Positions 9,743 through 22,373 of a DNA stretch of 64,000 nt are shown piece by piece. The stretch's first letter is position 1, and each line of letters opens with the position of its first letter. Under the pieces are notes generated by a model. That model saw only the letters and a list, made by a program, of their open reading frames with translations. It did no database searches and had not been told where the DNA came from. Both the position numbers and the translations under genes were made by a program. The stretch lies in the NCBI GenBank assembly GCA_028386065.3, contig JAKUCV010004737.1, positions 38,153-102,152 on the forward strand, in the 5' to 3' direction. This DNA is from Turnera subulata (lineage: Eukaryota > Streptophyta > Magnoliopsida > Malpighiales > Passifloraceae).

Positions 9743-10711
9743 ACACATCGGGCTTTCAAATGGCAACACCAACAATTAACTAAATAGCCCACTCAATTAA
9801 AGCTAACCACGGGAAATCCCCAATTCAAGAGCCCTCTCCATGAAAGCCCTAATTTAATTCAATTATGATTTTGCAATTCGAAAACCCTAACTCACAAACC
9901 CTCAATCAACAAAGGGAGCCCCAACTCGCAAATCCGATGTGACGAAGCAATTCCCCAAATGCAAACCGAAAACCCTAAGTCACACGACGACGACGGCCGG
10001 CAACAGGGAGGCGAAGCAAACGCAGAAGAATCGAAGTCAAGCAGTGAAGCGAAGTAGCGAACCGAGAAGAATCGGACCCAAAAGAAGAATGGAAGGCAGA
10101 AGTTAGTAAACCCAAATCCCTCTGTTGTCTCTGTTCCAGTAAACCCTAATGTAATTGGAGGAGTTTGTGTACAAGTCGATGATGCTTGAAAAGTGAAGGA
10201 GGGAGGTGGGAGGAAAGCAAGCTATAGAAGTGAGGTTTGAAAAGGTACGGTGATGGAGTTGTTTAGAGCTGTACTATGTGATTTTTTTAAAATGCTTTTA
10301 GAAAGTTTTCCCACATGGCGATTTGGACGGTTCTGGGTGGCACACTGTGTGCAACTTTCTTTTTGGAGATTAGTGGATGTGAAATTGCTTGTTTGTGGTG
10401 TGTCGAGGTTTGCTTACAGATTCCATTTTCACTTTTGTATTTTTTTCTTTTCAATAATCTAATGAATCTCTGCCCGACAGGGAATCCAAGCAGAGCTTTT
10501 TGCTGGTGGTCCCAAGAGCAGCTGCTCCAAAACTGTCGAAATCTCCAGGTGCCCAAATTCACTGCATGCCCTTAAAATATCCATAGACTCTTGCATCTTG
10601 AATTGTTTTTTCGCTTGATGGTTGTAATTATTAAAGAATAGCAAAGTTTGTCTTTATTCTATGTCATTTGTTTACTAGTAACATTGTGTCCCTTGGTTGT
10701 TGTTGTGCAGC
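9743..10711 (+). promoter_or_regulatory. MULE 5' region and transposase leader
   Basis: Between the left TIR and the first transposase codon. It carries several CCCTAA-type motifs (9845-9980) and ends in a clear splice acceptor (TTGTGCAG at 10703-10710) one base before the transposase ATG. A non-coding first exon or exons and an intron therefore lie here. No separate gene is supported. Confidence 0.5.
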
Positions 10712-13700
10712 ATGGGTGTAGACAGTGTTACTTTAAAATATAGGATTGGGGGGGCACTAGTTAAAGGGAGAAAGGTATGGAAGTATGTAGGAGGGGAGTC
10801 CAAAGTTGCGGAGGAGGGTGTTGATCAACTTGATTATCGAGGTCTTCTTAATTTGTGTGAGCAATTCGGGTATAAAAACCCTGATGAGTTATGGTATAGA
10901 AACCCAGCTCTAGGAGTGTCATTAAAGGTTAGCTTGAGAGAGGTTCGAGGTACTAATGACACCTTCGGGCCCTTTTTGCATACATGTATTGAAAGGGATG
11001 TGGTAGAGATTTATGTCACACATTCAGAGCATGATCACCCGATGTTGACAACTGAGAGGCCTGAAGTTGTGTGTAAGGCACTAGGATATGATGAATGGGG
11101 GAGAAGAAGAAGTGACCAGCAGCAAGTGGTAGGTGGGAGTAATGACAACCTGCATGCCAGAGAATTAAATGAGGTTGCTGATGGGGTCAATGCAGACTTA
11201 ATTGCGACTCAAACAAGTGCAGTTTGCGGCATAAATATTGGGGAGAAGCAGGGTGTGGTAAGTAGTGATGTAGTCAATGTAGATAAGCAGGGAGATGCTG
11301 AAGAAGATGACTTGAACTCGGAGTCCGAATCAGAGGCAGAAGGCTACATTGATGATGAAGGGGTAGGACAAGATTATTATATGCATGTCCCCTACCTATC
11401 TGACAACATGATGCACAGAACCTGGAAGAAGCAAACCAAGGGGAGACAGGTCAACAACAAGCAGCAAATCAGGGAGAGACAGGTCAACAACAAGCAGCAA
11501 ACCAAGGGGAGACAGGTCAACAACAAGAAGCAAAAGAAGGTGATGCAGTTGCTGAAGAACTACCTGGGAACAATGCAAACAGTACTGGGAATGATGAAGG
11601 CATGCCTTTTGCAAGGGGTGCAGAGGTGTATTTCGGTTCAGATGAGGATGTAAGTTACCATGCAAACTCAGAAAATGAACCTGACAATGAAGGACATGCT
11701 GCTGAAGTTGATGAAGTTGGTGAAGTTATTGGTGGTCAGCAAGGAGAAGTTATTGGTGGTCAGCAAGGAGAAGTTGAAGTTGAAGTTGATATAGGTGCTG
11801 GAGGTCAGCGAGGTGATGTACAAGGTGATATTGGTATTCATGATGTTTGTGGGGCTGATGCTAGGGTGGCAAGTAATCAGCCTAGATATGGTAGGCCCCT
11901 ATTTTTTCAAAATGGCATGATTTTTAAAAGTAAGCAAGAGTTTAAAGATGCTGTAGGGGAGCTGGCAATTTTTGACCATAGGGACATTAGGTTTGCAAAA
12001 AACGACAAAGATAGGTGTCGGGCAGTGTGCAAAGAGGAGGGGTGTGACTGGGCTATTTTATGCTCCCCTGACCAAGATAATAGGTGGGTGGTGAAGACAT
12101 ATGAGCCCTCTCATTCCTGTGAAGTCACCTTTAGGAATAAGAGGCTTACTGCTAAGAAGCTTGCTGCACATTACATCAAAAGCAGAGGCTGGAGTGCACT
12201 TGATATGAGGCCAAGGGATGTCATAGAAGCTGCAAATCTTGACTTTGGTATCACCATTACCAAAGCAATGGGTCTAAGTACTAAAAACAAGATTAAGCAA
12301 ATATTTGATGGAGATGTTGTTCATGAATTTGAAGTACTTCATGACTATGCTGCAGCACTTAGATCTACAAATCCCGGGAGCTGTGTGCAACTGGAATCAG
12401 TGGGTGGGGTTTTTAAAAGGATATATGTGTGTTTTGATGCACTTAGGAAGGGATTCAAAGATGGATGCAGACCCATTCTAGGCTTGGATAGGTGCTTTCT
12501 GAAGGGGAAGTTTAGGGGTCAACTGCTGGCTGCAATTGGGCGAGATGGGAACAACCAAATGTATCCCCTAGCCTGGGCAGTAGTTGTGCGAGAAAATTTT
12601 GACAATTGGAGATGGTTTCTGCTATGGTTGTTGGATGATATTGGGGTAAGACAAGGTGATGGAACTGGTTTTAGCTTTATATCCGATCAACAAAAGGTAC
12701 TTGCCATGGTTCCTTAGATGTTTATGCTAGTTTTACTTGGTTTTACCTTTAATTAGAATTGGCATCTAACTTGCTATGAGTGTTATTAGGGTTTGGCTGC
12801 TGCACTCCGAGAACTAGTCCCAAATGCAGAGCATAGGAGATGTGCTCGCCACATCTTTGCGAAGTGGAGGAAAACCAACCGTGGCGATGGTCTACACAGA
12901 CAATTCTGGGCCACTTGCAAAGCTTCAAATGAGGCAGATTTTAACCTAGAACTAGAGAAGTTGGGTGAGGAATCCAAGAAAGAATTCGTCATGGTTAATC
13001 CAGCAACATGGTGCAGAGCATTCCATGGTACACATTGTCACAGTGACATAGTGGACAACAACCTTTGTGAAACCTTTAATGGTTTCATCCTTGATGCAAG
13101 GTTGAAGTGTGTTGTTGGATTGCTCGAAGAAATCAGGATGCAAGTGATGGCGAGAAATGCAGATAGGCCCAAACTACTGAGCCGGTTCCACAATGGTGTA
13201 TCACCAAGTGCATGGGGTAAGGTTCAGGACAATAGAGCAAAAGCTGTATGGATGAGAATTGTCTTTAATGGGGACCAAGGTTGGGAAGTTACAGATCCTT
13301 CTTCTGGAGACAGGTAGTATGTACTTTGATTTATTTCTGTATTCCTTTTGTTTCCGTTTCAATATTATGTCTAACTCTGTTATGTCATAATAGGTATGTA
13401 GTGAATGTGGGGAGACGCACCTGCATCTGTAGGTCGTGGGATTTAACTGGGATCCCATGCGCACATGCTATGTGTGTTATTGGATCCAAAAAGTGGAGCG
13501 CAGAAAACTATATCTCCCACTGGTACAAATCTGATGCATTCACCAAGACATATCAATTCATGCTTCAGCCTGTACCTGGAGAGAAATTCTGGCCAAAAAC
13601 AAACCAAGAGAGGTTGAAGGCTCCTGTCATTGAATCAACCAGGCTGCCTGGAAGGCCAAAGGTGAAAAGATATATGGATCAATATGAAGCTACAGAAGGC

Positions 13701-14584
13701 AAGAAATTGACAAGGAGAGGCCACAAAAAGAGATGTGGAATTTGCCACATATTAGGCCACACAAGACCTTTCTGTCCAACCCTTAAGGTTTGTTGATTTA
13801 CTTATGATTGTCTTAATTTTATTTTTAATGTACATTCCCCACAACCAATAACTATATGTGTTATGAATAATTGTTCATAGAATGCCAATGCAAATGGAAA
13901 TGCAAGTTCTGGGGTTGAAGCACCTAGCACTGACATGCACAACAATAAAGAGGTTTATTTCTGTGTAATTATTGATACATTGTTACTTCATTTCACCTAT
14001 AGTCTTCGCAACATTGATTTCTAACTTTGTTATAATTGGTTGCATATAGAATGCCACTGCCACTCCTAGGGTTGATGTAAATACCACTACCAATGCTACA
14101 ACCGCTGATGTTTCTGCCGTTAGTGCATCTGTTCCTAGAAGCCCTAGAATGCTCAGGAAAAACACAAGTGATTCTGGATCTGTAGCGAGAAAAAGCAACT
14201 CTGATGTAGTTGGCAGCAAAGGCGATAGTGAGAATCATGGGATAATGGATTATGAGCAACATAGGCTACGAAAAATAGCACAGAACAAAGCAAAATTGGG
14301 GACATTCGGTTTGAAGCAAACTACTACCAAACCCAAGTCATCTAAGAAAGCAAATGCACATGGCAATGTAAGTGTTGAAAACCATCTTTCTCTATTTAAT
14401 TTCATTTTTTGACATGGCATGTTAATTGATTTTTTTTTGCGGATTCCCATACTTGCAGGGAGGCTCACACAAACATGTGTCTGTGCATAATAAGAGAACC
14501 CAACAACTCTTAGCAAGTGCAAGTGATGTTGCACCAGATCGGGAACCAAAGAGGAGGAGAATAGTGACTAGGAGCATGACTTAG
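10712..14584 (+). CDS. mudrA: mudrA-type MULE transposase
   Basis: DDE transposase that cuts at the TIRs. Inferred exons: 10712-12696, 12790-13313, 13394-13787, 13881-13952, 14050-14367 and 14459-14584 (stop TAG), all with GT-AG introns in matching phase. In order it shows a PB1-like N-terminal region, a long acidic and Gln/Gly-rich repeat (11270-11870), a MuDR-type DNA-binding zinc domain (AVCKEEGCDW...SHSC, ~12020-12120), the MULE catalytic domain, a SWIM zinc finger (CICRSWDLTGIPCAHA, ~13420) and a Cys/His knuckle (CGICHILGH, ~13737). The triad can be assigned to Asp of GLDRCFLKG, Asp of ISDQQK and Glu of NNLCETFN. One problem: the frame shifts near 11.4 kb, in the acidic repeat. Either this is a one-base lesion or a very short 56-bp intron (11363-11418, GT-AG, phase 0) removes it. 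Function therefore remains open. Confidence 0.85.
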
Positions 14585-15200
14585 AACATAGAATTAGTTA
14601 TGTACTTCTGATGTAGTATTGACTGTTGGATGATATGGAAGGGAATGTAATGGATTCACTATCCTGGATGCCATTCACATGTATTTTGTCTTGTCTTTGA
14701 ACTCAGTAGATTGAGAAACTATGACATGTTTTGTATGGATTGGTTGATGGCTAAATTATGATAATTTCACTTTTGGGCCACTTGCTTGTGTTCTATTTGT
14801 GGACTTTGTTGCAACCTTCGTGTTTTTGATGCAACCTTTGATGTGTTTTTGTGCAAGATTTTGCTGCAAAATTAACCATATTTGCAGCTTCATGTTAATG
14901 TCATCCTATCTATTCCTCCTTCTCCCCCCAAGTTATTCATCGTTGATTCTTAACCTACCAATACCAAAGATCATTACTTCCACACCCAATAACTGCAACG
15001 CCATAATGAAGCTCTCATCAAAATTGGAAACCATTTCTACCACTGTAATTAATAGCAGCAACAGAGACAGTTTGGTGGGCTACTGCTTGCATTCATGCCT
15101 TCTCATTTAAACTGAATGACATTCATTGCTTAGAAAAACATCAACAACACATTACAGCAAAATGACAACGAAATTTATTCCTTCAAACATTACAAATCGA
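14585..15200. other. Space between the convergent MULE genes
   Basis: Holds the 3' ends of the transposase (+) and the zf-GRF gene (-). No further exon is seen; the frame at 14799-15110 is low-complexity and not gene-like. Confidence 0.5.
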
Positions 15201-15731
15201 TTACGCCAACAGATTCATAACAAATAATACAACTACAATAAAAAATGTCAAACCCAACACATGGGCATTCATAAAGAAATTCATGAAACCATTTTTTCTT
15301 TCTGCCATTGGAACATCTATCAGCTTTTGCTTCAAGTCCCTAACTTGCATCTTCAGCTCCTGCACCTCCATCGAAAGATTGACATTCTCGCGCTGCAACC
15401 TTTCATTCTCAATGCGTAGCTCCGTCTCGTTATCCCTCAGATCTCTAATCACCTCACGAGCTCTTCCCACAATCGGCTCATCAGCCCAAACAAAAAACCC
15501 ACAGTGACGGCGACCGCATCGATGGAATCGCATACCAGGATGCTCATTAGTCCACGATGTCCACTGTGGAGACTTCTTGCCGCAATGACACATAATTGCA
15601 GGTCCCTCATAACTGTAGTTTGGCCTCTGTCTTCCATATGCCGTGATTCGTTTCCTGCTGGTTATAGCAACTCCCTTTGTTGCAGACGAACCTGATGACC
15701 CTTGGGAATTGGGCGACCACTGCGAAGCCAT
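15201..15731 (-). CDS. zf-GRF, coiled-coil, tail-anchored membrane protein inside the MULE
   Basis: 176 aa, single exon. The start chosen is ATG at 15731 (MASQWSPN); the frame stays open further upstream, but that stretch is TIR and leader sequence. Residues ~45-90 form a GRF-type zinc finger: CHCGKKSP..., then RFHRCGRRHCGFFVWADEP, with the Cys set and the Gly-Phe-Phe-x-Trp motif intact. Residues ~95-140 are a Leu/Glu/Arg-rich coiled coil, and the last ~20 residues (LTFFIVVVLFVMNLL) are one hydrophobic helix ending at the C terminus, typical of tail-anchored proteins. GRF fingers bind single-stranded nucleic acid in several repair proteins. Plants have many uncharacterised proteins of this build (At4g04775-like). 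Its place between the transposase and the right TIR says it moves with the element; its role there is unknown. Confidence 0.75.
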   Translation of the reverse strand: MASQWSPNSQGSSGSSATKGVAITSRKRITAYGRQRPNYSYEGPAIMCHCGKKSPQWTSWTNEHPGMRFHRCGRRHCGFFVWADEPIVGRAREVIRDLRDNETELRIENERLQRENVNLSMEVQELKMQVRDLKQKLIDVPMAERKNGFMNFFMNAHVLGLTFFIVVVLFVMNLLA

Positions 15732-15923
15732 TGCAGCTTGACAAATAAGGGTACGATGAAGCTTCGATTTTTTAGCAAAAGACAGTAGAAGAGAGGTTGA
15801 AGAAAAGGGCAGCAGTGGAGAAGAGAGGGGGAAGGGAGGCGACCAGATAAGAAGAGGAGAAGAAGAATAAAGAAAAAAAACGAGATTGTGATTTTTGTTA
15901 CAATTTTTAAGGTTTTTTAGTGG

Positions 15924-16215
15924 GTGTGAGGAGGGGTATTTTTGGGACACGGAAAATCGGATGGGTCGAGTCGGGTCGGCGAACGGGTACGGGTGGGTGG
16001 ATTTGGGTTTGAAGATGGGTTCTGACAAGTGGGCCCAAATTTGCTGACGTGGCTGCGGAAAAGTTGCCACGTCAGCAGACTTCGCCGGATTTCGGGACCT
16101 CGGACCAAAACATGTTAAACGGAGGCAATAGAGGGACGCAAAACGATCGAATCTCAACACAGGGACCAAATCCAATTTCAAGGGGCAACACAGGGACCAA
16201 ACATGACATTAGTCC
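15924..16215 (-). repeat. MULE right terminal inverted repeat
   Basis: Inverted copy of 9451-9742, with the same internal ACGT palindrome (arms 16043-16053 and 16066-16076). It lies directly upstream of the zf-GRF gene and probably supplies its promoter. Confidence 0.88.
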
Positions 16216-17640
16216 GTTACATAATTTCAGTTTGGCCTGTTTTACTAGTACTGCTAACAGAGACAATTGCAAGTTACCTGTAGAATATATCACTATCAGG
16301 TACTAGTAGTTGATATTATTCGTAATCTTGTGTATCTCAACTTCTTCCCTATCTCAAATCCCGTGAATATTACAGTTCACAAAGGCCCACCATTTTTTCA
16401 GTCTGGCATTTGTGTGACATGTTCTTACATACAGCTGCTTATTTGCAAATGATACTCTTAATTATTTTAGTCTTCTAGTATAAAAAAATACTACTAATTG
16501 TGTCATTATAAAATCTTTTTTTTAAAAAAAGAAGTTGTTACAGCGACCAATTAATATAATTCGCAGTAAGCTTCTATGCTTGTATATTTTTGTAAAGCTT
16601 TTCAGTTTTGTTTTGCTCCATCTTTGAACTTTAGCTGTTGAATTATCCGATATGAAACTAATGATAGAGATTAGTAGGAAGAGTAATGAGAGCAATTAAA
16701 GTTGCACTGGTTTCGTGCCACGAACCCAGAAAAGAAAACATGATTTTCTTCTAGTAGATAGAGTTGTTGATTTAGACCCATGGTGGGGTATGTGTAAGCG
16801 AGCTCAATAAATTGTTTGCTGGCTTTTCATTTCTTCACTTTCCTGAACATTTGTCCCCATCTGAATCCCCCCCACTAAATACACCCCTGACCCCTCATGA
16901 TTTTTCAATAGTTTTCTTCTCTTATGACTAAGCATATATATTTATATTGACTTTTGATTGTAACATGACCCCTCAACCACCCCCCCAGCCACTCATGGCC
17001 TCTCTACATAAACATGTATCATGGGTTACATATACTGTAGGGACTGAAATCCAAATACAATTATTAATGTATCCGTTTTGGATCAGTTTGGTAAAGTTTT
17101 TTTATAATTAGTGTTGGTATCCCGTATTGATTTTTTTTTTCTTTTTAACAATTTTAACTTAATAATTTTGATTCTCAAAGCTTCACAATACAACGTTGAG
17201 ATTGGAAATCTTCAATGGAACTATATATAGATTTTGAGATGATGAGGCCCTTTCTTTTCTACAGTATAAAACAGACCATTAGTGAAGAACTGGTACCATT
17301 AAATTTTCTATTAGTGGAATCACATAATAAAGTTTGCAGACAAAAAGATGGATTTAGCTTGGATTGCAAGGGATCCCCTCGTTTTGGTCAAGATAAACTC
17401 ATGATGGTGTGAGCCGCTTTTATTTATTCCACTCTTTTAAAAGGTCTCGTTTATTCTCCCCTACACTTATTTTTTGGCAGTAAAACAGGTCTTTATAATA
17501 ATGTTATCATGTCTTTGAAGTCTTTGTTTTTTTTTTAATAAAGGCTCTGTCTGTATATATATCTATGTCTTTGAAGGTGAAGTGTAAGCATTAGCTTAAA
17601 ATAACAAAAACTATAAAAGCAAAAAAAAAATATCAAGAAC
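16216..17640. other. Intergenic, no gene seen
   Basis: AT-rich DNA with poly-pyrimidine and CCCCCC runs (16867-16990). No supported exon or element. Confidence 0.5.
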
Positions 17641-18486
17641 AGCCACCTTTTACTTTGTCTGTTTTCGGTCGCTGAAGTAGTCCAGGTGGCTAAGCTGGTC
17701 TTGTTTCTTCCAATCCCCGCGCTTTGTCTCTAATCTCTCTTCCTCTCTCCTCCCCTCTCTCGTGTACTTTTGCTGGTGGTTAGCTTGGTTGGTTTTGGTT
17801 TTCAACTCCTGCTACCTAGACTTCCTGCAGCTTTACTAACTTTTATGGAGCTACTATATTCTTAATTTATAGTTGTTTTGACTCTTCTGCGGTTATTCCT
17901 CGGGTACTTTCTCTCTTTTCCTTCTTTTCATTTTCAAGCTCAGGTCTTTTCTTTCTGCGCTTCTTTTTATGAGGGTTTTCTTTAAAGATCATGAATTCCT
18001 TGTTTGTTGCTGTGAGTTATTTTTTCTTGTTCTTTCTTATGAGGGTTTCTTTCGCTAGCTGTTGTCTTTGGTTCTAACTTTCTCCTTTAGAGTCATGCCT
18101 GCTTGTGAATTAGTTGGAGGTCTCTGAATTCTCCTTTCTGTCCAGTGAAGACTGAAGCTTGTGTCTTGTGTTCCATTCACTTGAATTTGTGAACATCTGG
18201 CCTAATACTTTACCAAATTCTGTCTGTGAGAAGATGATGATCTTATTCTAAGCGAGTAATATGCTCACTGGTTTGTAAGTTTGCTGTATCCCACTGTGCT
18301 TGATAATCAATTGGACACTAAATGATATTCAACAGCGATAGGCTATGCAAATTCTGTTCTGTTTCAAAATTGTTTGATGCTTAATTTGATGTCACAAAAG
18401 ATTAGGACTTTTTGAGGACTTTGGTGTGTTAGATTCTTCTTCTGTAATAAGATTCTCATTCTGGGAGGTTATCTTTGTTCATTTGT
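17641..18486 (+). promoter_or_regulatory. Probable 5' leader and leader intron of the SMG7-like gene
   Basis: A pyrimidine-rich stretch (CTCTCTTCCTCTCTCC near 17735-17762), typical of plant leader sequences, then T-rich intron-like DNA running up to TTTGCAGGTCCC just inside the coding start. Exact transcript ends cannot be read from sequence. Confidence 0.4.
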
Positions 18487-21400
18487 ATGGCCTCAACGTT
18501 TGCAGGTCCCAAAAGTTCTCAAACTCCTACCATGACTGCTAATTCAGATGCTTCTCCTAAGGAACAGACAGTGAAACCCAGTCTTCTTGTTGAGGTAAAT
18601 CTCTGCAGCATCAATTGCTTGTATGAGGGTGTGTATGTATTTTTCTTTTCTTTTTCTTTTTCCAAGAAACTAGCCCCTTCTTGGTATTTAGGCGTTTTCC
18701 AATAAAAAAGTCTATTTCTGCTCTTTCAATGTGGCTCTTGATTCTTGATGAATTATGGTGGTTCTAGGTTACTAATGTGGAAAAACAGTTGCTGGCACGG
18801 ATCCATACCAAAGGCATATTGCATTCCGATGTCCAAGACTTGTACCGAAAAATCTGTTCTAGCTATGAGAAAATCATCCTCAGTGATCAGGAATTGCCAC
18901 AACTTCAAGATGTTGAATATTGTCTGTGGAAGCTTCACTATAGGCATATTGATGAATTCCGTAGAAGAATAAAGCAACATTCTTCTAAAGATGCTGCTGC
19001 TACTAAATTGGTTACCCCAACAAAAGTTGGTGCCACACAGAGTAGCAATGACAATCATATAGATGGGCTCAAGTCATTTCTGTTAGAAGCCAGTGAATTT
19101 TATCAAAGTTTGATAAAAAACGTCAGAAGTTATTATGGGCTCCCTGAAGACTTTTCCTTCTGTAGAATGGGTGGAGACTCTCCTGTTGAAGCAAAGAAAA
19201 TGCAGAAACTACGATTTTTGTGTCATCGATTTCTGGTTTGTCTTGGGGATCTTGCTAGATACAGAGAACAGTATGAAAAATCTGACATACAGAACAGCAA
19301 CTGGTCAGCAGCAGTTGCACATTACTTGGAAGCAACAGTAATCTGGCCGGACAGTGGAAACCCGCAAAACCAGGTATACTCTTATGGTTCTTTCTTATCT
19401 TGACATCTATCATGCACCTGTAATTTGTTCAATCTTGATTATTAGAAGCTTATAAGCTGCGCTACTATTTACATATATATGATCAATGCCATTCATTTGT
19501 AGTTGGCTGTGCTGGCAACATATGTCGGTGATGAGTTCCTGGCATTGTACCACTGCATAAGAAGCCTGGCAGTTAAAGAACCTTTCCCTGATGCATGGAA
19601 CAACCTTACTTTACTGTTTGAAAGGGTTAGGAAATTTATCATCTTTGTCTCAGTTCCATATCAATTTCTGTATTCTGCTTGTTATTGCTGTCAAGTATTG
19701 GATGTTTCTGAGTTCTTGTAATCTTGCAGAATAGGTCATCCCAATTGGTTTCCCTTTCTAAAGAGGCCTTCTTTGATTTCTTAAAACCATCTGAAAGCAG
19801 TGTCGTGGACAAATCACAATCAGCTAACGAGTTGTCAAATGGCAAGTTTGTTAAAGCTGATAAAGCTCCCGGGGAAACAAATTTGTGGTCACTTGTTATA
19901 AGGATGATAAGTTTCTTTTTCATAAAATCCAGGTATTACTTGAATTAAATTTGCTTCTGAAAGTTGATTCCACATCCTTTTGCATGTAATTACGTAATGC
20001 TCTTGTATCATTTTCAAGAGTTCTGTCATGTTTAGAGGAGTGTGCCAGAGTTCACAGCCTGCAGTGATTTTTTTTTTTTTCTACTCTATTTGTAGAGGGC
20101 TTTATAAATGTGTTCACAAATCGTCGTGACTATTGTAAATAATAGATAGCTCGTTACAATTGGTTAGAGTTAGATATCAATTGTCACATCAGCTAGCTCC
20201 ATGTCCATTCCTTTAAATTTTGTTCTTTTTCTGTTTGCATTCTCCGTGCTGCAATTCCTAATGTTAAAAGTTTTCAATACAGTCCCTTCCAACATCTGAT
20301 ATCTGGTATCCTTTTTTCTTCATTTCAATGTGAGACAGTTTGGAAGAGTTCCCTTGTACTTTTGCATCTGCTCTGAAAGAGCTGGATTTGCTGATGGAAC
20401 TAGATGACGCAAAGCTAAGAGCTGCAATGGAGTCTTATCAGCATATTGATTCAGAAAGAAGTGGTCCTTATCGATCTCTTCAAGTTGTCTCTGTATTCAT
20501 ATTTGTTGTTGAGCATCTAATCAATAGCCAAGAAGTAAAGGACGGAGACAAGGATGAAACACAGCAGCTTGTGTTGACAAACTTTGCGGTGACTGCTACA
20601 TTCATTTTCATGGGGCGTCTTGCTGATAGGTGCTTAAAAGCAAGTATCTTGGAAACTTCCCCGCTTTTACCGGCTGTACTTGTTTTTGTGGAGTGGTTGG
20701 CGAGCATTCTTGATATAGTAGAGACATACGGTTCTGATGATAAATGCTCAAGTTCCATGTCATACTTTTATGGTGTTTTGCTTGAACTTGTAAAGCGGCT
20801 TGAAATTAAGAGGGGAGAAATTCAGACTCCAGGCTCTATTGCACTTTGGGAAGACTATGAATTGAGAGGCTTTGCACCATTAGCTCAATCACATGTCTCA
20901 TTGGATTTTTCAACTTATGGAGAATGTTCAGAGAGCTTTGACAGAAGAATTTACCACCGTGCTCATCGCATTACAACTTCTGCAATGAAGATTGTAAATA
21001 GATCAAACAGCAATGGAAAGTGGATCGGTTACGACAAATTTGGAAAACAGTTTTATGCAGCAGAGCCAGATAAAGATCTGCAAGTGAAAGAATCACAAAT
21101 TGGAGAGTCCACTGGTAAAGTTGTTGAAGAGCAGTCACATCAGCATATTCAGAAAGCCTCAGAAGCATGTGAGAGACCTGAGGAGAAACCAAGTAACCTG
21201 CTTGGGAAATCTGTTGCCATAGAGGAGGAAGAAGTCATCCTTTTCAAGCCCCTCCAGAGACACAATTCAGCACCTCTTTATAACTCGATCATCTCCAATG
21301 GTAGAACCCCTCCGAAAGACACAGGCGAGCAGGTACCTGCTGATGAATGCTTGCGGCGTGCAACTTCATTACTAATAGCACAAAACGAAGCCAGTGCAGG

Positions 21401-22373
21401 TCCTGCAGCGTTTCATTCTGACCTGACTAATTTTAGGAGACAAATGAAACAGGAGGAGCCTCTTGTGAAAGACACTGCAGCGGATCAATTTTCAGAAGCT
21501 TCTATCTCATCTAGGTCTTCCTCTTTCAGCACATCCATCTCTGCCGGGCCTCCTTCGCTCAATGCGTGGGTTCTTGATAGAGGAAGTTTGAGCAATGACA
21601 GGCTGAAAGGGAGAAGTGACCTGATGAAACATAGCTTGGCACCAATCGAGGAGGTACCGTCTACGTCTTTGAGGGATCTCTCCATCAGCGAACCTGCTTC
21701 CATCCATAGTCCCACTCATGAATCTGAGACCTCTCAGCACTCTTCCCCTGTGTATTCAGCTCCTATGCCTTCTGCTCCATTGCTTCCTGAAGATGCAGTC
21801 TTGTATTTTAATGACTATGGTATACCAGGAAACACAACTAGAACAAACTATTTCCTCGATGCACCCCAAGTGGATGGCTATTCAAGTTGGACTCCTGTTA
21901 CTTATCAGCCACTTAACTATGGCTCCAGCGTTCCAGGTTTTGTGGACGGATACGTACCGCCTCGTCGAATGACTTCCTCTGAATGGCTTCGTCAGTACAG
22001 AGAGAGTCAGAATATGGAGCGTGGCACTAATAATATGAGGCCAGTTCTTTCTTATGCACCCGGGAACACGGGAGACATTTACAGCCATGACATCACTACC
22101 AGGGCTGGCTATTTTGATCAGTGGGGGAATCCTTTGGTCTCTAACCAATTAATTTATGAGGAGAGCCCACCATTGCTTCCTGGGTTTCCTCCTGTTTATG
22201 GCACTGACGTCTACAGAAGGGAGAAACTGTTCCATGGTTTCCAAAGACCAAACCCCTATGGTTGTGCACCTGCTGTGAATGAGCCAGAGCCACTTCTGCA
22301 GTATCTTAAAGAGAAAGAATGGCGACTCCAGCAGGATCCAACCCTGGGAGGTCCTGCCTATATGGGACGGTAA
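18487..22373 (+). CDS. SMG7L: SMG7-like nonsense-mediated mRNA decay factor (EST1 family)
   Basis: Predicted 1,024 aa from five exons: 18487-18594, 18768-19373, 19503-19625, 19730-19932 and 20339-22373; all junctions are GT-AG and in phase. SMG7 proteins bind phosphorylated UPF1 through a 14-3-3-like helical fold and help destroy mRNAs with premature stops. Residues ~37-240 are the helical EST1 N-terminal region (e.g. DVQDLYRKI, WSAAVAHYLEATVIWPDSGNPQNQLAVLA across the exon 2/3 joint), followed by the EST1 DNA/RNA-binding-like helical hairpin to about 600. The C-terminal ~400 residues are low complexity, rich in Ser and Pro, with EWLRQYRESQ near residue 894, a motif I associate with plant SMG7-type tails. 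A second ATG (18531, MTANSDAS) could be the true start if TTTGCAG at 18509 is a splice acceptor. SMG7 itself is the alternative name. Confidence 0.85.

Larger units (their letters stand above)
9451..16215 (+). mobile_element. Mutator-like element (MULE) with long TIRs and two convergent genes
   Basis: A 6.77-kb element bounded by ~292-bp inverted repeats (9451-9742 and 15924-16215), both starting GGACTAATGTCATGTTTGG. The repeats differ at only a handful of positions, so the element is young or recently homogenised. It encodes a mudrA-type transposase (plus strand) and, tail to tail with it, a zf-GRF membrane protein (minus strand). This two-gene convergent layout resembles maize MuDR with mudrA and mudrB, although the second gene is unrelated to mudrB as far as I can see. 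I could not find the 9-bp target duplication expected of MULEs, so one flank may have been altered. Confidence 0.85.

Noticed and set aside
15732..16181. N-terminal 150-residue extension of the zf-GRF frame
   Set aside because: It reads through TIR and leader sequence; the same TIR frame appears at the other end of the element without the gene.
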